Source: Thiocapsa imhoffii | Lineage (GTDB): Bacteria > Pseudomonadota > Gammaproteobacteria > Chromatiales > Chromatiaceae | Direction: 5' to 3' | DNA: 64,000 bases | NCBI RefSeq assembly: GCF_016583985.1 | Contig: NZ_NRSD01000008.1 | Location: forward strand, 106,951 to 170,950 | Shown here: positions 17,560 to 26,676 of the stretch, piece after piece | How positions within the stretch are numbered: the stretch's first letter is position 1 | How the letters are laid out: every line of letters starts with the position of its first letter | Notes under the pieces: model-generated | Database searches by the model: none | Seen by the model: only the letters and a program-made list of their open reading frames with translations | Told to the model about the DNA's origin: nothing | Position numbers and translations under genes: made by a program

Positions 17560-18930
17560 ATGGGGAGGCGGTGCTCCCAGGTCGCGGCGGGGGTGGGCCT
17601 GGTGGTGCTCCTCTCGGCCTGTGCGCCGTTACCGCGAGTGGATCAAGCGCGCCCGCCAGAGGACCTGCCGGTCACGCCCGCGCATCCGGTCGCGCGCCCG
17701 CCATCATGGCAGCCGGAGTCCGACGCCACCGCGCCGCGCACGCGACGTCCCCAGTCGAGTGCGAATGGGCCGATCCTGTTCGACGATCCCAGCACCTCCC
17801 CCGTCCTCTTTAGTCAGGATCCGGAGTTGTTGCGGGCCGAGGTGGCAGCGGAATGCCGCTCGGCGCAAGCCATGCGGATTCAGGATGCGCTCCCACGGAT
17901 CGCGACCGCGCTCTACCTTTCGGTGATTGATCCAGCGACCGGCACCGAGGCCTTGATCCTTGGGAACTGTGGCACGGCCGAAGCGATCGTCCGCGAGATG
18001 GTGGCGAAGGGAGGTGAGCCCGCGCTGCGCCCCGTCGTCGAGCGCGCCCTGGCATTGAGCGCCCCGCGCGCGCGCGGGGCCATCGAGACCGCCGGCGCCG
18101 ACGGTCTCGCGCGATCCGCGGAACTCGCCGGACTCGGTGACGGACCAACTCGGCGGACACGGCACGAGGCGATGGCCTACTTCCCGTCCATCGGATCCGC
18201 TTCGCGGGTCACCTCCGCGCAGGCACCAGCATCCCTTTACCGCAGTGCGCAAGCCGGGTACGGGGTCTACACGTTCGTCCTGGTTGGCCCTGGGTTCGAG
18301 CGCCTCCCCGAGGCCGATCAGCTCCGACATCGCGAGCTCTTTCGATTGATCGAGACCTATGCCGGGGCGGATGAGGAGGCAGGGATCGCGCCTCAACCCG
18401 AGGCGCATGTCTTCCTCATCCCGGTGGATGCGGAACTCGCCGGTCAGCCGCTGTTCAACCAGGTGGCCGCGGGGCTGTCCGACCGCATGCGTCGTCAACT
18501 CATCGCCGAACTCAGTGATCGTGGCGAGACGGAGGTCGCTGGTGGTCTCGAGACCGGGGCAGGCCCCTTCCTGGTCACGACACTGGCGCCGAGTCTGTTC
18601 GCCAGCGAGGCACACTCGCCACGGTTGCTTGCCGATCTCTCGGGCCTGGGCATCGAGCATCTCTACACGATCGTGGACGCCTTCGATCGAGGGCTTGTCG
18701 CGAATGGCGCGGGGCAGACCGCCGCGTTGAGCGCGCTCGGCGAGCGACTCGCCCAAGGCGTGCCGCGCTCGATCGCGGGGCAGCGTGATCTGGGGGCGGA
18801 TCCGGCCGCAGGCGATCGACCCTGGTTTGTTATCCTCGAGGAGCCTGGAGCGTCCTCCGCGAGCGAGCGCGATGGTCCAGTGGGTCAGAGCACTGAACCA
18901 TCGCGACCAGGCGTCCAATCCGGCGCATGA
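17560..18930 (+). CDS. Putative lipoprotein of unknown function
   Basis: I do not recognise this 456-residue protein. An Arg-containing n-region and hydrophobic stretch end in the lipobox LSAC (Cys at about residue 21), so it should be lipid-anchored. A Pro/Ala/Arg-rich linker of about 50 residues precedes a folded part from about residue 75. One block (AGYGVYTFVLVGPGF, then RLIETY and AHVFLIPVD) looks like a conserved core. The ATG at 17560 is chosen to give a proper signal peptide; the frame is open much further upstream, but that part runs antisense to the DUF938 gene. The next membrane protein starts 33 bases downstream. Confidence 0.7.
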   Translation: MGRRCSQVAAGVGLVVLLSACAPLPRVDQARPPEDLPVTPAHPVARPPSWQPESDATAPRTRRPQSSANGPILFDDPSTSPVLFSQDPELLRAEVAAECRSAQAMRIQDALPRIATALYLSVIDPATGTEALILGNCGTAEAIVREMVAKGGEPALRPVVERALALSAPRARGAIETAGADGLARSAELAGLGDGPTRRTRHEAMAYFPSIGSASRVTSAQAPASLYRSAQAGYGVYTFVLVGPGFERLPEADQLRHRELFRLIETYAGADEEAGIAPQPEAHVFLIPVDAELAGQPLFNQVAAGLSDRMRRQLIAELSDRGETEVAGGLETGAGPFLVTTLAPSLFASEAHSPRLLADLSGLGIEHLYTIVDAFDRGLVANGAGQTAALSALGERLAQGVPRSIAGQRDLGADPAAGDRPWFVILEEPGASSASERDGPVGQSTEPSRPGVQSGA

Positions 18931-18963
18931 CATGCGTGCTATCTTGGAGTCCATTTTGACATT

Positions 18964-19572
18964 ATGAATATCATTCCAAGTGGTGTCGGCAGTCTCATTC
19001 GCTTCCTGATCGGAATCTTTCTCCTACAGGGAGTCACGGGACTGCTGCTCTACACCGCCCTGAGCACCGATTGGCGCACCACCTGGCCGCTGTTTCTCTT
19101 GCTCGCCGCGTCGATTGGCATCCTGGTGGCCTTTTGGTTCAACACCATCGTGGTGGCGGATCGACACCGCACGGTCTCGCGGATCAGCGAACGCTTCTCG
19201 AAGGAACGCGAGAAGATTCGCGTTAAGGCCGAGCAAATTCGGGCGAAGGTCGGGCGCGATAATGCCCGACTCGAGGCCAAGGTGCGCCAGCGTGGTTCCA
19301 TCAGTGCCAGCTTGAAAACGAGTGCTGTCGTCGGCGGGGCTGTTGGCCTCGGCGTGGCGATGATGATGGCGCAATTCGTCACCCTTGGCCTCTTGACCTT
19401 GACGACCGCGGGGGGCGTGGCGCTGGGTTACACGGTTCGGGTTCGGCAGGAGAAACGCATTGTTGCCAAGCGGCTGGCCGAGGAGGAGCGCATGATCGGA
19501 CTCGATGAGGTCCCGGTCAGACGCCGTCTCACCGGCCATCAAGCTACTCACGAGGATGCGGAGTTCCATTGA
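18964..19572 (+). CDS. Membrane protein of unknown function with coiled-coil region
   Basis: I do not recognise this 202-residue protein. Two N-terminal hydrophobic segments (about 10-30 and 40-62) are followed by a basic, heptad-like region rich in Arg, Lys and Glu (about 65-110), then two more hydrophobic segments (about 115-152) with many Gly residues, and a charged tail. It is probably an inner-membrane protein with a cytoplasmic coiled coil. It lies 33 bases after the lipoprotein gene and may work with it. Confidence 0.7.
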   Translation: MNIIPSGVGSLIRFLIGIFLLQGVTGLLLYTALSTDWRTTWPLFLLLAASIGILVAFWFNTIVVADRHRTVSRISERFSKEREKIRVKAEQIRAKVGRDNARLEAKVRQRGSISASLKTSAVVGGAVGLGVAMMMAQFVTLGLLTLTTAGGVALGYTVRVRQEKRIVAKRLAEEERMIGLDEVPVRRRLTGHQATHEDAEFH

Positions 19573-19711
19573 CCGAGCGCTGACGCCGGCCGCGCGCCAA
19601 AGCGCGATCACCCAGGATCCATCACCGAACTGGATCAGGCTGAACTGAAGGCCCGTGCGAGCGGTTGCCGTGCGGCTGATCTCTCTGGTCCCGACTGCGA
19701 GGAAGACGAGC

Positions 19712-20488
19712 ATGCCCCTGATGACAGCATACGAACCCGGTACCTTTTGCTGGGTGGATTTAGCAACCAATGCGCCCGCCGCGGCCAAAGGCTTCTATGG
19801 CGAGATCCTTGGTTGGAGCGCCGCGGATGTTGAGACCCAGTACGAGGTGCCCTACAGCCTTCTGTTGCGCGATGGACAGCGCGCCGCGGCGCTCTACGAG
19901 ATGGCGCCGGAGCAGGGCGCCTTCCCTTACTGGGCCGCTTATGTGCGCGTCACCGATATCGAGGCTAGCGTGCGCCGGGCCACGGAGTTGGGTGGCCGTC
20001 TCGTGATGCCAGCGGTCGAGCTCATGGACCTCGCGCGGATGGCCTACGTGCAGGATCCGACCGGGGCGGTCCTGGGGCTCTGGGAGCCCCGCACGCTCTT
20101 CGGTGCCGAGCTGGACAATACCGAGGGGGCGCGCAGTTGGTGCGAGTTGCAGACTCGCGACACGAGTGCCGCCACGCGCTTCTACGAGGGGCTCTTCGGT
20201 TGGCGGACGCGCACCAGTCGCAGTCTCATGGATGGGCGCTACACCCTGTTCGAACAGGATGGTCGGGAGGTTGGCGGCATGATCGAGCTCGACGCCGAGT
20301 GGGGGACGATGCCACCGAATTGGTCGATCTATTTTGGTGTCGAGGATTGCGATGCCGCGGTTGCCAAGGCCAAGCAACTCGGTGGGTCGCTGGTCATGGA
20401 TGCTCAGGAGGTCGCTGGTGTCGGTCGCTTTGCCTTTCTCGCCGACCCCCAAGGGGCCATCTTCGCGATCATTCAATTCGGCCACTGA
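19712..20488 (+). CDS. VOC-superfamily protein (two glyoxalase-like modules)
   Basis: This 258-residue protein has two vicinal-oxygen-chelate modules, about residues 8-120 and 130-255. Each shows the typical fold pattern: FCWVDLATNAPAAAKGFYGE starts the first, and SWCELQTRDTSAATRFYEGL starts the second; FAFLADPQGAIFAII ends it. Relatives include glyoxalase/bleomycin-resistance proteins and a hydroxylase group, but the reaction here cannot be deduced. GAGGA is upstream of the ATG at 19712. Confidence 0.85.
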   Translation: MPLMTAYEPGTFCWVDLATNAPAAAKGFYGEILGWSAADVETQYEVPYSLLLRDGQRAAALYEMAPEQGAFPYWAAYVRVTDIEASVRRATELGGRLVMPAVELMDLARMAYVQDPTGAVLGLWEPRTLFGAELDNTEGARSWCELQTRDTSAATRFYEGLFGWRTRTSRSLMDGRYTLFEQDGREVGGMIELDAEWGTMPPNWSIYFGVEDCDAAVAKAKQLGGSLVMDAQEVAGVGRFAFLADPQGAIFAIIQFGH

Positions 20489-20582
20489 TCCGCTCGGCGG
20501 GTTCCTTGGACGGGTCTTGCTCCGGACCCGTGCGGATCAAGGGGTGCCCGATCCCGTGCTGATTGGGCACCGTCCAGGCCAT

Positions 20583-21752
20583 TCAGAGCCGATCGCGGAG
20601 ATCCCGTTCGACCAGGCCACACCAGGGTCCCGCGACGCCCCGACTCAATCCGATCACCTTGAAGCGCTCTCCCATGGCCGAGGGCAACAGCAGTTGCTTG
20701 GCGCCCGACACCAGCGCGAGGTCGGCGGTGTGCTCGGACAGCAGGCGGTCGATCCCGCAACCAATGAGGAAGTTCGCCTGGGTTGTAAAACCAGCGAGTT
20801 CGAAACCGGCCGCGATGCCGGCTTCGGCAACCGCGGAGAAATCCACATGGGCGGTGATGTCCTGCAGGCCGATGTCGCGATAAGGATCATCGTGCGCCCG
20901 GTGGCGCGCATGGCACATGAGGGTTCCCATCGAACGGTCGGGTTGATAATAGGCGCTGCGCGGGTAACCGTAATCGATCAGCAGGACCAGGCCGGCCGCG
21001 AGCGCACGATCGAGTTCTCGCAACCAGGGCGCGAGGCGCAAATTGATCTCGGAACGATACCCCGGGGTTCGCGCGTAGCCCTGCTCCTGAAGTGCGGCAA
21101 CGGCGTCGCGCAGACCGATGGAGCGCACGGGTGCGCGCTCCTCTGCCAACCGATCGCCGGCATCAGTGACAACGATCTCCTCGATTGCACCCTGTGGCGA
21201 AATTGCGAAACGGTGGACCGGCATCGCATCGAGCACCTCATTGGCGAGGATGACGCCCTGAAAGGCAGAGGGTCGCTCGCTCAGCCAGCGACAGCGCTCA
21301 CTCAGGTGCGGAACACGCTCGGCGATGTAGGCACGCTGTCGCCATTGAAGATCCGGACTCGGCTCCAAAATGAGGTACTGGCGGGGCAAGGAGTGGGAGC
21401 GTTCGAGCGCGGCGAGCAGATCGGCTGCCAGCACGCCGGTACCGCCGCCCAGCTCCAGGATGTCGCCGCCGGCAAGACGGTCGAAGACCTCGGCGCACTG
21501 ACGGGCGAGACAGCCCGCAAACAAGGGCGAGATCTCGGGGGCGGTGACGAAATCTCCGGCCGCGCCAAATTTCACCGCACCCGCCGCATAGTAACCAAGC
21601 CCGGGGGCATAGAGTGCGAGCTCCATGAAGCGGTCGAACGGCAGTTGTCCCCCGGCGGCGGCAATCTCGGCGCGAATCAGGGCGGTGAGTTCGGCACTGA
21701 TCTGGTCAGCCAAATCAGCGTCTGGAGTCCGTTGGTTAGGATCAGCTGGCAT
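20583..21752 (-). CDS. MidA/NDUFAF7-like class I SAM-dependent methyltransferase (DUF185)
   Basis: This 389-residue protein belongs to the family of NDUFAF7, a mitochondrial arginine methyltransferase needed for complex I assembly; the bacterial substrate is unknown. Diagnostic blocks are FMELALYAPGLGYYA, FVTAPEISPLFAGCLA, ILELGGGTGVLAADLL (SAM motif I), GVILANEVLDAMPVHRF and LVLLIDYGYPRSAYY. The ATG at 21752 places the conserved region at the usual distance. A long plus-strand frame covering this gene is a shadow. Confidence 0.88.
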   Translation of the reverse strand: MPADPNQRTPDADLADQISAELTALIRAEIAAAGGQLPFDRFMELALYAPGLGYYAAGAVKFGAAGDFVTAPEISPLFAGCLARQCAEVFDRLAGGDILELGGGTGVLAADLLAALERSHSLPRQYLILEPSPDLQWRQRAYIAERVPHLSERCRWLSERPSAFQGVILANEVLDAMPVHRFAISPQGAIEEIVVTDAGDRLAEERAPVRSIGLRDAVAALQEQGYARTPGYRSEINLRLAPWLRELDRALAAGLVLLIDYGYPRSAYYQPDRSMGTLMCHARHRAHDDPYRDIGLQDITAHVDFSAVAEAGIAAGFELAGFTTQANFLIGCGIDRLLSEHTADLALVSGAKQLLLPSAMGERFKVIGLSRGVAGPWCGLVERDLRDRL

Positions 21753-21941
21753 CTCGATCTTGAGGTTGCTGCAATTGATTGAGACGAACCGCGTCCGGTT
21801 CGGTGTGCCACGGGTTCGTACGCGGCTGACGATCGCCGGGTGCTTCGAGAGGTCAACCATGACGGGTCATCCGGGTCAATGCAAGCATTGCGAGACCACC
21901 CGCGAGTACGCCAATCGCTTCCATCACGAGAGACGAGATCC

Positions 21942-22439
21942 ATGAACAACGAGGACAAGGGCCTCCTTCACCGGGGCGCGGCCCACAGCTCGCCCTATCC
22001 GGTGAGTCGTCTGGCTCCGGCCTTTGATTCCAGTTCGCTGGCGAGCGAAGTCGCCAAAGCGGAATCCATGCTCAGCGCGCGCACGGGCGCGAAGCTGCGT
22101 GTGATCGCCGATCAGATCAAGCTCCTCCAACAGGAGGCGCGTCAGGTCTTAGCGGACGCGCGCGAGGAACAAGCCCTGAATCACGCGCATTGTGCGTTCA
22201 AACGCATCCCCGGTCGGACCTATCACCTCTATCGCAAGGCTAATGGCGAGACCTTCTTCTCGATGCTGGCACCCGCCGAATGGGGCGGGGGAATGCCCTA
22301 TGACTTCGTCGGCTCCTATCGGCTCGAAGCGGACTATTCCTGGACGCCCGCCGAGCGCGCGCATCAGCGCGACGATACCGGTGAGTTGGTCGAGCAGTTG
22401 CTGCGGATCGGTGGGCTCAGCGCGCGAGGCGAGTCATGA
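21942..22439 (+). CDS. DUF2452 family protein
   Basis: This 165-residue soluble protein matches DUF2452 through PYPVSRLAPAFD near residue 18, a helical stretch with AKLRVIADQIKLLQQEARQ, and GRTYHLYRKANG, FFSMLAPAEWGG, FVGSYRLEADYSWTP. No function is known for the family. Its stop overlaps the next start (ATGA), so it is translationally coupled to the SOUL-family gene. Confidence 0.83.
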   Translation: MNNEDKGLLHRGAAHSSPYPVSRLAPAFDSSSLASEVAKAESMLSARTGAKLRVIADQIKLLQQEARQVLADAREEQALNHAHCAFKRIPGRTYHLYRKANGETFFSMLAPAEWGGGMPYDFVGSYRLEADYSWTPAERAHQRDDTGELVEQLLRIGGLSARGES

Positions 22440-23074
22440 AAACGGTGCTCATCGTCCTTGTGGGGCTCGGCATACTGAGCGTCGTGGCCATTGGGGTCTT
22501 TGTGTTCGTCGTGCAGAACGTGGAGACGCCCAACGCGGTGGTGGTGGTGCAAGAGGGGCCGTTCGAGGTGCGCGATTATCCGGCGCTGGTGATCGCGGAA
22601 ACCCGCCACTCAGGTCCGCGCCAAGAGGCCTTGAGCGCCGGCTTTAGGCCCTTGGCGCGATACATCTTTGCCAAGGAACGCGCGGGCGACTCCATCTCCA
22701 TGACGGCTCCGGTCATGCAACAGTCCACCGACCGAATCGCCATGACCGCCCCCGTGATCCAGACGGCGAGTGATTCCGACGACTGGATGGTTAGCTTCAT
22801 CATGCCGTCGTCATATGAGCTTGATCAACTGCCGGCGCCGGACGGGGCCAAGGTGACCCTGCGCGAACTCCCGGCGCAGCGTCGCGCGGCGGTGCGGTTC
22901 AGCGGGCGCAGCGACGATGCCACGCTGGCGCGTCAGGAAGCGGCGCTGCGCGAGTGGATGAGCGCACGCGCACTGGAGCCGGAAGGCGCAGCCATCTATG
23001 CCTACTACAACGACCCCTTCACTCCAGGCTTCCTGCGTCGCAACGAGGTGCTGATCAACGTCGCGCGCCCCTGA
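22436..23074 (+). CDS. SOUL-family haem-binding-like protein
   Basis: This 212-residue protein has an N-terminal hydrophobic segment (about residues 4-26, signal anchor or signal peptide) and then a SOUL/HEBP domain. Family blocks are FEVRDYPALVIAET, GFRPLARYIF, ISMTAPVMQQ followed by IAMTAPVIQ, FIMPSSYELDQLPAP and YAYYNDPFTPGFLRRNEV. SOUL proteins bind haem or related tetrapyrroles; here it is probably periplasmic and membrane-tethered. It is coupled to the DUF2452 gene. Confidence 0.88.
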   Translation: MKTVLIVLVGLGILSVVAIGVFVFVVQNVETPNAVVVVQEGPFEVRDYPALVIAETRHSGPRQEALSAGFRPLARYIFAKERAGDSISMTAPVMQQSTDRIAMTAPVIQTASDSDDWMVSFIMPSSYELDQLPAPDGAKVTLRELPAQRRAAVRFSGRSDDATLARQEAALREWMSARALEPEGAAIYAYYNDPFTPGFLRRNEVLINVARP

Positions 23075-23235
23075 GCGGTAGCGTCATCGAGACGCTGCTC
23101 GCGCAACGATGCATGCGGCGACTCCGCCGGGCGCCTGACCATCCTGCACCAACCGAGCCTCGAGTCCGTCATCCGCGAGCCGAAGGATGACGAGTGGGCC
23201 GGGCCGGCATGGGATCGAACCTGGTGACCGGCCGC

Positions 23236-23586
23236 TCAACCGCCGCGTTCGATCACGACACCGACATCGACCGCATCCCCGACCGCTCCGGGTTTGCTCA
23301 GACTGAGACGGAGCCAGCGCACGCCGAACTCGTCGCGCAGGATCCCCGCGCAGTGCTCGGCGAGACTTTCGATGAGGTCGAAATGATGGGTCGAGACCAC
23401 GTGCCGGAGGCGTTGGGTGATCGCCTCGTAATCGAGCGCATCGGCAATCTGGTCGGTTGCCGCGGCCCGTGCCACGTCGCTCGCGAGTTCGAGCTGAAAG
23501 ATAACCGGACGCGGGATCTGCTTCTCCCAGTCGTGGATACCGATGATGGTCTCAAGACGAAGGTTGCGGATGTAGACGATGTCCAT
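23236..23586 (-). CDS. folB: Dihydroneopterin aldolase
   Basis: FolB converts 7,8-dihydroneopterin to 6-hydroxymethyl-dihydropterin in folate synthesis. It has 116 residues, normal for the family. The catalytic Glu is in IGIHDWEK (about residues 16-23) and the Lys in LSLSKPGA (about residues 97-104). The ATG at 23586 gives the typical start MDIVYIRNLRLETIIGIHDW. It diverges from plsY, a widespread gammaproteobacterial arrangement. Confidence 0.93.
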   Translation of the reverse strand: MDIVYIRNLRLETIIGIHDWEKQIPRPVIFQLELASDVARAAATDQIADALDYEAITQRLRHVVSTHHFDLIESLAEHCAGILRDEFGVRWLRLSLSKPGAVGDAVDVGVVIERGG

Positions 23587-23691
23587 GGATGAATCGAGGG
23601 CTGATGGCGTGGGGCCTGACCGGACGTGGTGGCTGTGCGCGAGCGGTAAAGATCTTGACCTACATCGGCTTCCCATGTCCAATGCCGGACC

Positions 23692-24279
23692 ATGATGATG
23701 AACTTCAGTCTGCTGCTTTTTGCCTACCTGCTTGGGTCCGTCTCCAGCGCGATCATCGTGTGTCGCTTGATGGGACTTCCCGACCCCCGCACGCAGGGAT
23801 CGAAGAACCCGGGCGCCACCAATGTGCTGCGCGTTGGCGGCAAGACGCCAGCGGCGATCACCCTGGCCGGGGATAGCCTCAAGGGGCTGATCCCGATGCT
23901 GCTCGGACACCTCCTAGGCGTGACGCCCCTGGTGCTCGCAGGTATCGGCCTCGCGGCCTTCATCGGGCATCTGTTTCCGGTCTTCTTCGGCTTCCGTGGC
24001 GGCAAGGGCGTGGCGACCGCGCTGGGCGTGCAGTTCGGGCTCTTCTGGCCGATCGGGCTGGCGGTTGCGGCCATTTGGTTGTTCGTCGCCAAGGTGCTGA
24101 AGATTTCATCGCTTTCGGCCTTGATCTCGATGGCGTTGGCACCGCTGATCGTCTGGTTGTTCTGGCCCGATCGGGCCTTGATTGGTATGCAGCTCATCAT
24201 CACGGGGCTCCTGTTCTGGAGACACCGCAGTAACATCCGCAACCTCATCACCGGGACCGAGGGCCGCCTCGTCGACTAA
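23692..24279 (+). CDS. plsY: Glycerol-3-phosphate acyltransferase PlsY
   Basis: PlsY acylates glycerol 3-phosphate from acyl phosphate at the inner membrane, the first step of phospholipid synthesis. Its three cytoplasmic motifs are visible: SKNPGATNVLRVGGK, FFGFRGGKGVATALG and FWRHRSNIRNLITGTE. About five hydrophobic segments fit the family, and 195 residues is the usual length. Three ATG codons in a row begin the frame; the first is taken. It diverges from folB. Confidence 0.94.
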   Translation: MMMNFSLLLFAYLLGSVSSAIIVCRLMGLPDPRTQGSKNPGATNVLRVGGKTPAAITLAGDSLKGLIPMLLGHLLGVTPLVLAGIGLAAFIGHLFPVFFGFRGGKGVATALGVQFGLFWPIGLAVAAIWLFVAKVLKISSLSALISMALAPLIVWLFWPDRALIGMQLIITGLLFWRHRSNIRNLITGTEGRLVD

Positions 24280-24366
24280 GTCGGGTCGCTGCCGGCCGGT
24301 GGGTCGGCCTGCTCCTAGAGGCTCTGGCCGCCCAGATCAGGCAGCGATTCCAGCCCGTCTCCGCGC

Positions 24367-25791
24367 TCAGGTCACGACGCGCGTCGTGGCACCGAGATGT
24401 GGATGGTCGGGCGGGTTGAACCAGCTGAGTTTCTCGCGCAGTTTCACCACCTCGCCAACGATGATGAGGGTGGGCGGTTCCGGCGGGTCTGCTTCGACCT
24501 GCGCGACGATGGTCGAGAGTGTGCCAGAGTAGAGTCGTTGCTTGTGGGTGGTGCCCTGCTGGATCAGCGCGACCGGCATGTCGGGTGAGACGCCGTGCGC
24601 GATCAATCGCTCCGTGATGATGGGTAGACCAGCGAGACCCATGTAGAACACGAGGGTCTGACTCGGTTGCGCCAAGGCGAGCCAGTTGAGGTTGATGCTT
24701 CCGTCCTTGAGGTGGCCGGTGACGAAGGTCACGGACTGGGCATAATCACGATGGGTGAGCGGGATGCCGGTATAGCTCGCGCAGCCCGCTGCGGCAGTGA
24801 TGCCGGGAACCACCTGGAAGGGCACGCCCTCGGCGGCCAGCGTGTCGATCTCCTCGCCACCGCGTCCGAAGATAAAGGGATCGCCGCCTTTCAGGCGCAG
24901 TACACGATGCCCATCCTTCGCGAGATCGGCCAGGAGGCGGTTGATCTCCTCTTGCCGCATCGCGTGATGATTGCGCTGTTTCCCCACATAGATGCGGCGC
25001 GCATCGCGTCGCGTCATCTCCAGGATTGGCTCCGCGACCAGCCGATCATAGACCACGACATCGGCCTGTTGCATGAGTCGCAGCGCGCGGAAGGTCAAGA
25101 GGTCGGGATCGCCGGGGCCGGCGCCGACCAGATAGACCTCGCCCATGTCCTGGTCGAGGGCATCGGCCGCGAGTTCCCGGTCGATGATCGCCTCGGCCTC
25201 GGCGAATTGCCCAGCGAAGAGTCGTTCCGCCACCGCGCCTTCGAGGACACGGTCCCAGAAGCGACGACGATCCCGTTGGTCGCTGAACCGTTCCTTAACG
25301 CGGTCGCGATAGCGTGCGCAGAGCTCACCGAGTCGGCCATAGCCCGCGGGGATGATGGATTCCAGCCGCGTTCGCAAGAGACGCGCGAGCACGGGCGACG
25401 CCTTCCCGGTTGAGACCGCGATCACGACTGGCGAGCGATCGACGATCGATGGCAGCAGGAAGGTACAGGCCTCTGGATCGTCGACGACATTCACCGGAAG
25501 ATCGAGCTCGCGCGCCAGTTCGCCAATCTGGCGGTTGACCTCGCGGTCATCCGTGGCGGCGATGACCAGGCGGTGACCGGGCAGATCGGATGGCTCGAAC
25601 CGCCGCGCCTGGTGATGAATCGCACCGCGTTCCACCTGTTGAGCCAGGGTGTCGCTGAGAGCGGGCGAGATCAGGTTCACGGATGCGCCGGCGCGCAACA
25701 GACTGCTGACCTTGCGGGTCGCGGTTGCACCGCCGCCGACGACCAGGCAGGGTCGCCCTCTGATGTCTTGAAAGATCGGCAGGAAATCCAT
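24367..25791 (-). CDS. cysG: Siroheme synthase
   Basis: CysG makes siroheme from uroporphyrinogen III in three steps (methylation, oxidation, iron insertion). The N-terminal dehydrogenase/ferrochelatase domain (1-150) has the NAD-binding VVGGGATATRK motif. A dimerisation region follows (about 150-210), and the C-terminal methyltransferase (215-460) has YLVGAGPGDPDLLTFRAL, RLKGGDPFIFGRGGEE, VPGITAAAGC and TGIPLTHR. The length of 474 is typical. GAGAGGA precedes the ATG. It diverges from the rhd-tusA-dsrE2 cluster; siroheme is the cofactor of sulfite reductases, including the reverse DsrAB of purple sulfur bacteria, so the context fits sulfur metabolism. Confidence 0.95.
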   Translation of the reverse strand: MDFLPIFQDIRGRPCLVVGGGATATRKVSSLLRAGASVNLISPALSDTLAQQVERGAIHHQARRFEPSDLPGHRLVIAATDDREVNRQIGELARELDLPVNVVDDPEACTFLLPSIVDRSPVVIAVSTGKASPVLARLLRTRLESIIPAGYGRLGELCARYRDRVKERFSDQRDRRRFWDRVLEGAVAERLFAGQFAEAEAIIDRELAADALDQDMGEVYLVGAGPGDPDLLTFRALRLMQQADVVVYDRLVAEPILEMTRRDARRIYVGKQRNHHAMRQEEINRLLADLAKDGHRVLRLKGGDPFIFGRGGEEIDTLAAEGVPFQVVPGITAAAGCASYTGIPLTHRDYAQSVTFVTGHLKDGSINLNWLALAQPSQTLVFYMGLAGLPIITERLIAHGVSPDMPVALIQQGTTHKQRLYSGTLSTIVAQVEADPPEPPTLIIVGEVVKLREKLSWFNPPDHPHLGATTRVVT

Positions 25792-25824
25792 GGTCCTCTC
25801 GCAAGTCTGTGACCACGTGGGTCA

Positions 25825-25853
25825 TTGAGTTAGACGTCAAAAGTCCTTAATAT
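25825..25853 (+). promoter_or_regulatory. Sigma-70-type promoter for rhd
   Basis: TTGAGT at 25825-25830 and TAATAT at 25848-25853 are separated by exactly 17 bases in the A/T-rich gap between cysG and rhd. Transcription would start near 25860, about 28 bases before the rhd start codon. Confidence 0.6.
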
Positions 25854-25887
25854 ACTTAAATACTTAGGTTTATGGTAGGACGACGAC

Positions 25888-26199
25888 GTGATCGACGAGA
25901 TTGACTCCGAATCGCTGCAGCAGCGGATCGCCGATGGGGGGGATCTGTTGTTGGTCGATATTCGCACCCCCGCGGAGATCGCGCAGGGTGCGATCCCGGA
26001 TGCGGTGAAGCTGCCCATGCATTTGATCCCAATGCGGATCAGTGAGTTGCCGAAGGACCGTGACATCGTTCTCTACTGCCGCAGCGGGGCGCGCTCCTAT
26101 CAGGCGTGCGCCTACCTGTTGCAACAAGGCTATGACCGAGTCTTGAATCTGCGCGGTGGCATCATTGCCTGGGCCCGCCACGGCTACCCGATCGTGTGA
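25888..26199 (+). CDS. rhd: Single-domain rhodanese
   Basis: This 103-residue sulfurtransferase has the active-site loop CRSGARS with the persulfide-carrying Cys64, plus the rhodanese opening LLVDIRTPAEIAQGAIPDAV and a closing NLRGGIIAWAR. In purple sulfur bacteria the equivalent Rhd works with TusA and DsrE2 to move sulfane sulfur in the cytoplasm toward DsrEFH and DsrC. The start is GTG at 25888. It is the first gene of the cluster, with a good promoter upstream. Confidence 0.92.
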   Translation: MIDEIDSESLQQRIADGGDLLLVDIRTPAEIAQGAIPDAVKLPMHLIPMRISELPKDRDIVLYCRSGARSYQACAYLLQQGYDRVLNLRGGIIAWARHGYPIV

Positions 26200-26299
26200 C
26201 TCTCACAGCCGCGCTCGGCGGGCGATCCCCGGGGTGAGCGCTCATGCCCCCAGTGCGTCACGGCATGCCGGGAGACGCGGATGACGCTGGATGCCTGCC

Positions 26300-26328
26300 T
26301 TGCCTTTTCGCACTGTTTCGCCTATAAA
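26300..26328 (+). promoter_or_regulatory. Sigma-70-type promoter for tusA
   Basis: TTGCCT at 26300-26305 and TATAAA at 26323-26328 are spaced by 17 bases, about 55 bases before the tusA start. It suggests that tusA-dsrE2 can be transcribed independently of rhd. Confidence 0.6.
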
Positions 26329-26384
26329 ATCGAATTCCCGAGTCTACTGATATTCTAAAACTCCACCCGATCGAGAGGTTTCCC

Positions 26385-26615
26385 ATGGCAGATTTTGATC
26401 AAGAACTCGATGCTAGCGGCCTGAACTGCCCACTGCCCATCCTGCGCGCCAAGAAGACACTCAATGGCATGACGGGGGGGCAGATCCTGCATGTCGTCGC
26501 GACCGATCCGGGCTCGGTGAAGGACTTCGACGCCTTCGCCAAACAGACCGGCAACGAGCTGATGGAATCGAAGGAGGATGGCGGCAAATTTCACTTCCTG
26601 ATCAAGAAGTGCTGA
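26385..26615 (+). CDS. tusA: Sulfur-carrier protein TusA
   Basis: TusA carries a persulfide on the Cys of its CPxP motif; here LNCPLPIL places that residue at Cys15. The 76-residue length and the pattern (DASGLNCPLPILRAKKTLNGM, later VVATDPGSVKDFDAFAKQTG) are typical. In sulfur oxidizers it serves sulfur trafficking into the Dsr pathway as well as tRNA thiolation. AGAGG precedes the ATG and a separate promoter lies upstream. It is followed 61 bases later by dsrE2. Confidence 0.94.
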   Translation: MADFDQELDASGLNCPLPILRAKKTLNGMTGGQILHVVATDPGSVKDFDAFAKQTGNELMESKEDGGKFHFLIKKC

Positions 26616-26676
26616 GCGAGACGCTGTTCTTGCCATTCGGCACCCACCCGCCAGCCACACGACCCGCGAGGAGGAC

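Noticed and set aside
20334..21782. Plus-strand frame of 482 codons
   Set aside because: It covers the MidA-like methyltransferase gene in antisense, which has clear family motifs; the plus frame has none.
23190..23235. Possible tRNA-like segment near folB
   Set aside because: The GGTTCGA-like string occurs by chance; no acceptor stem or anticodon arm could be folded around it.
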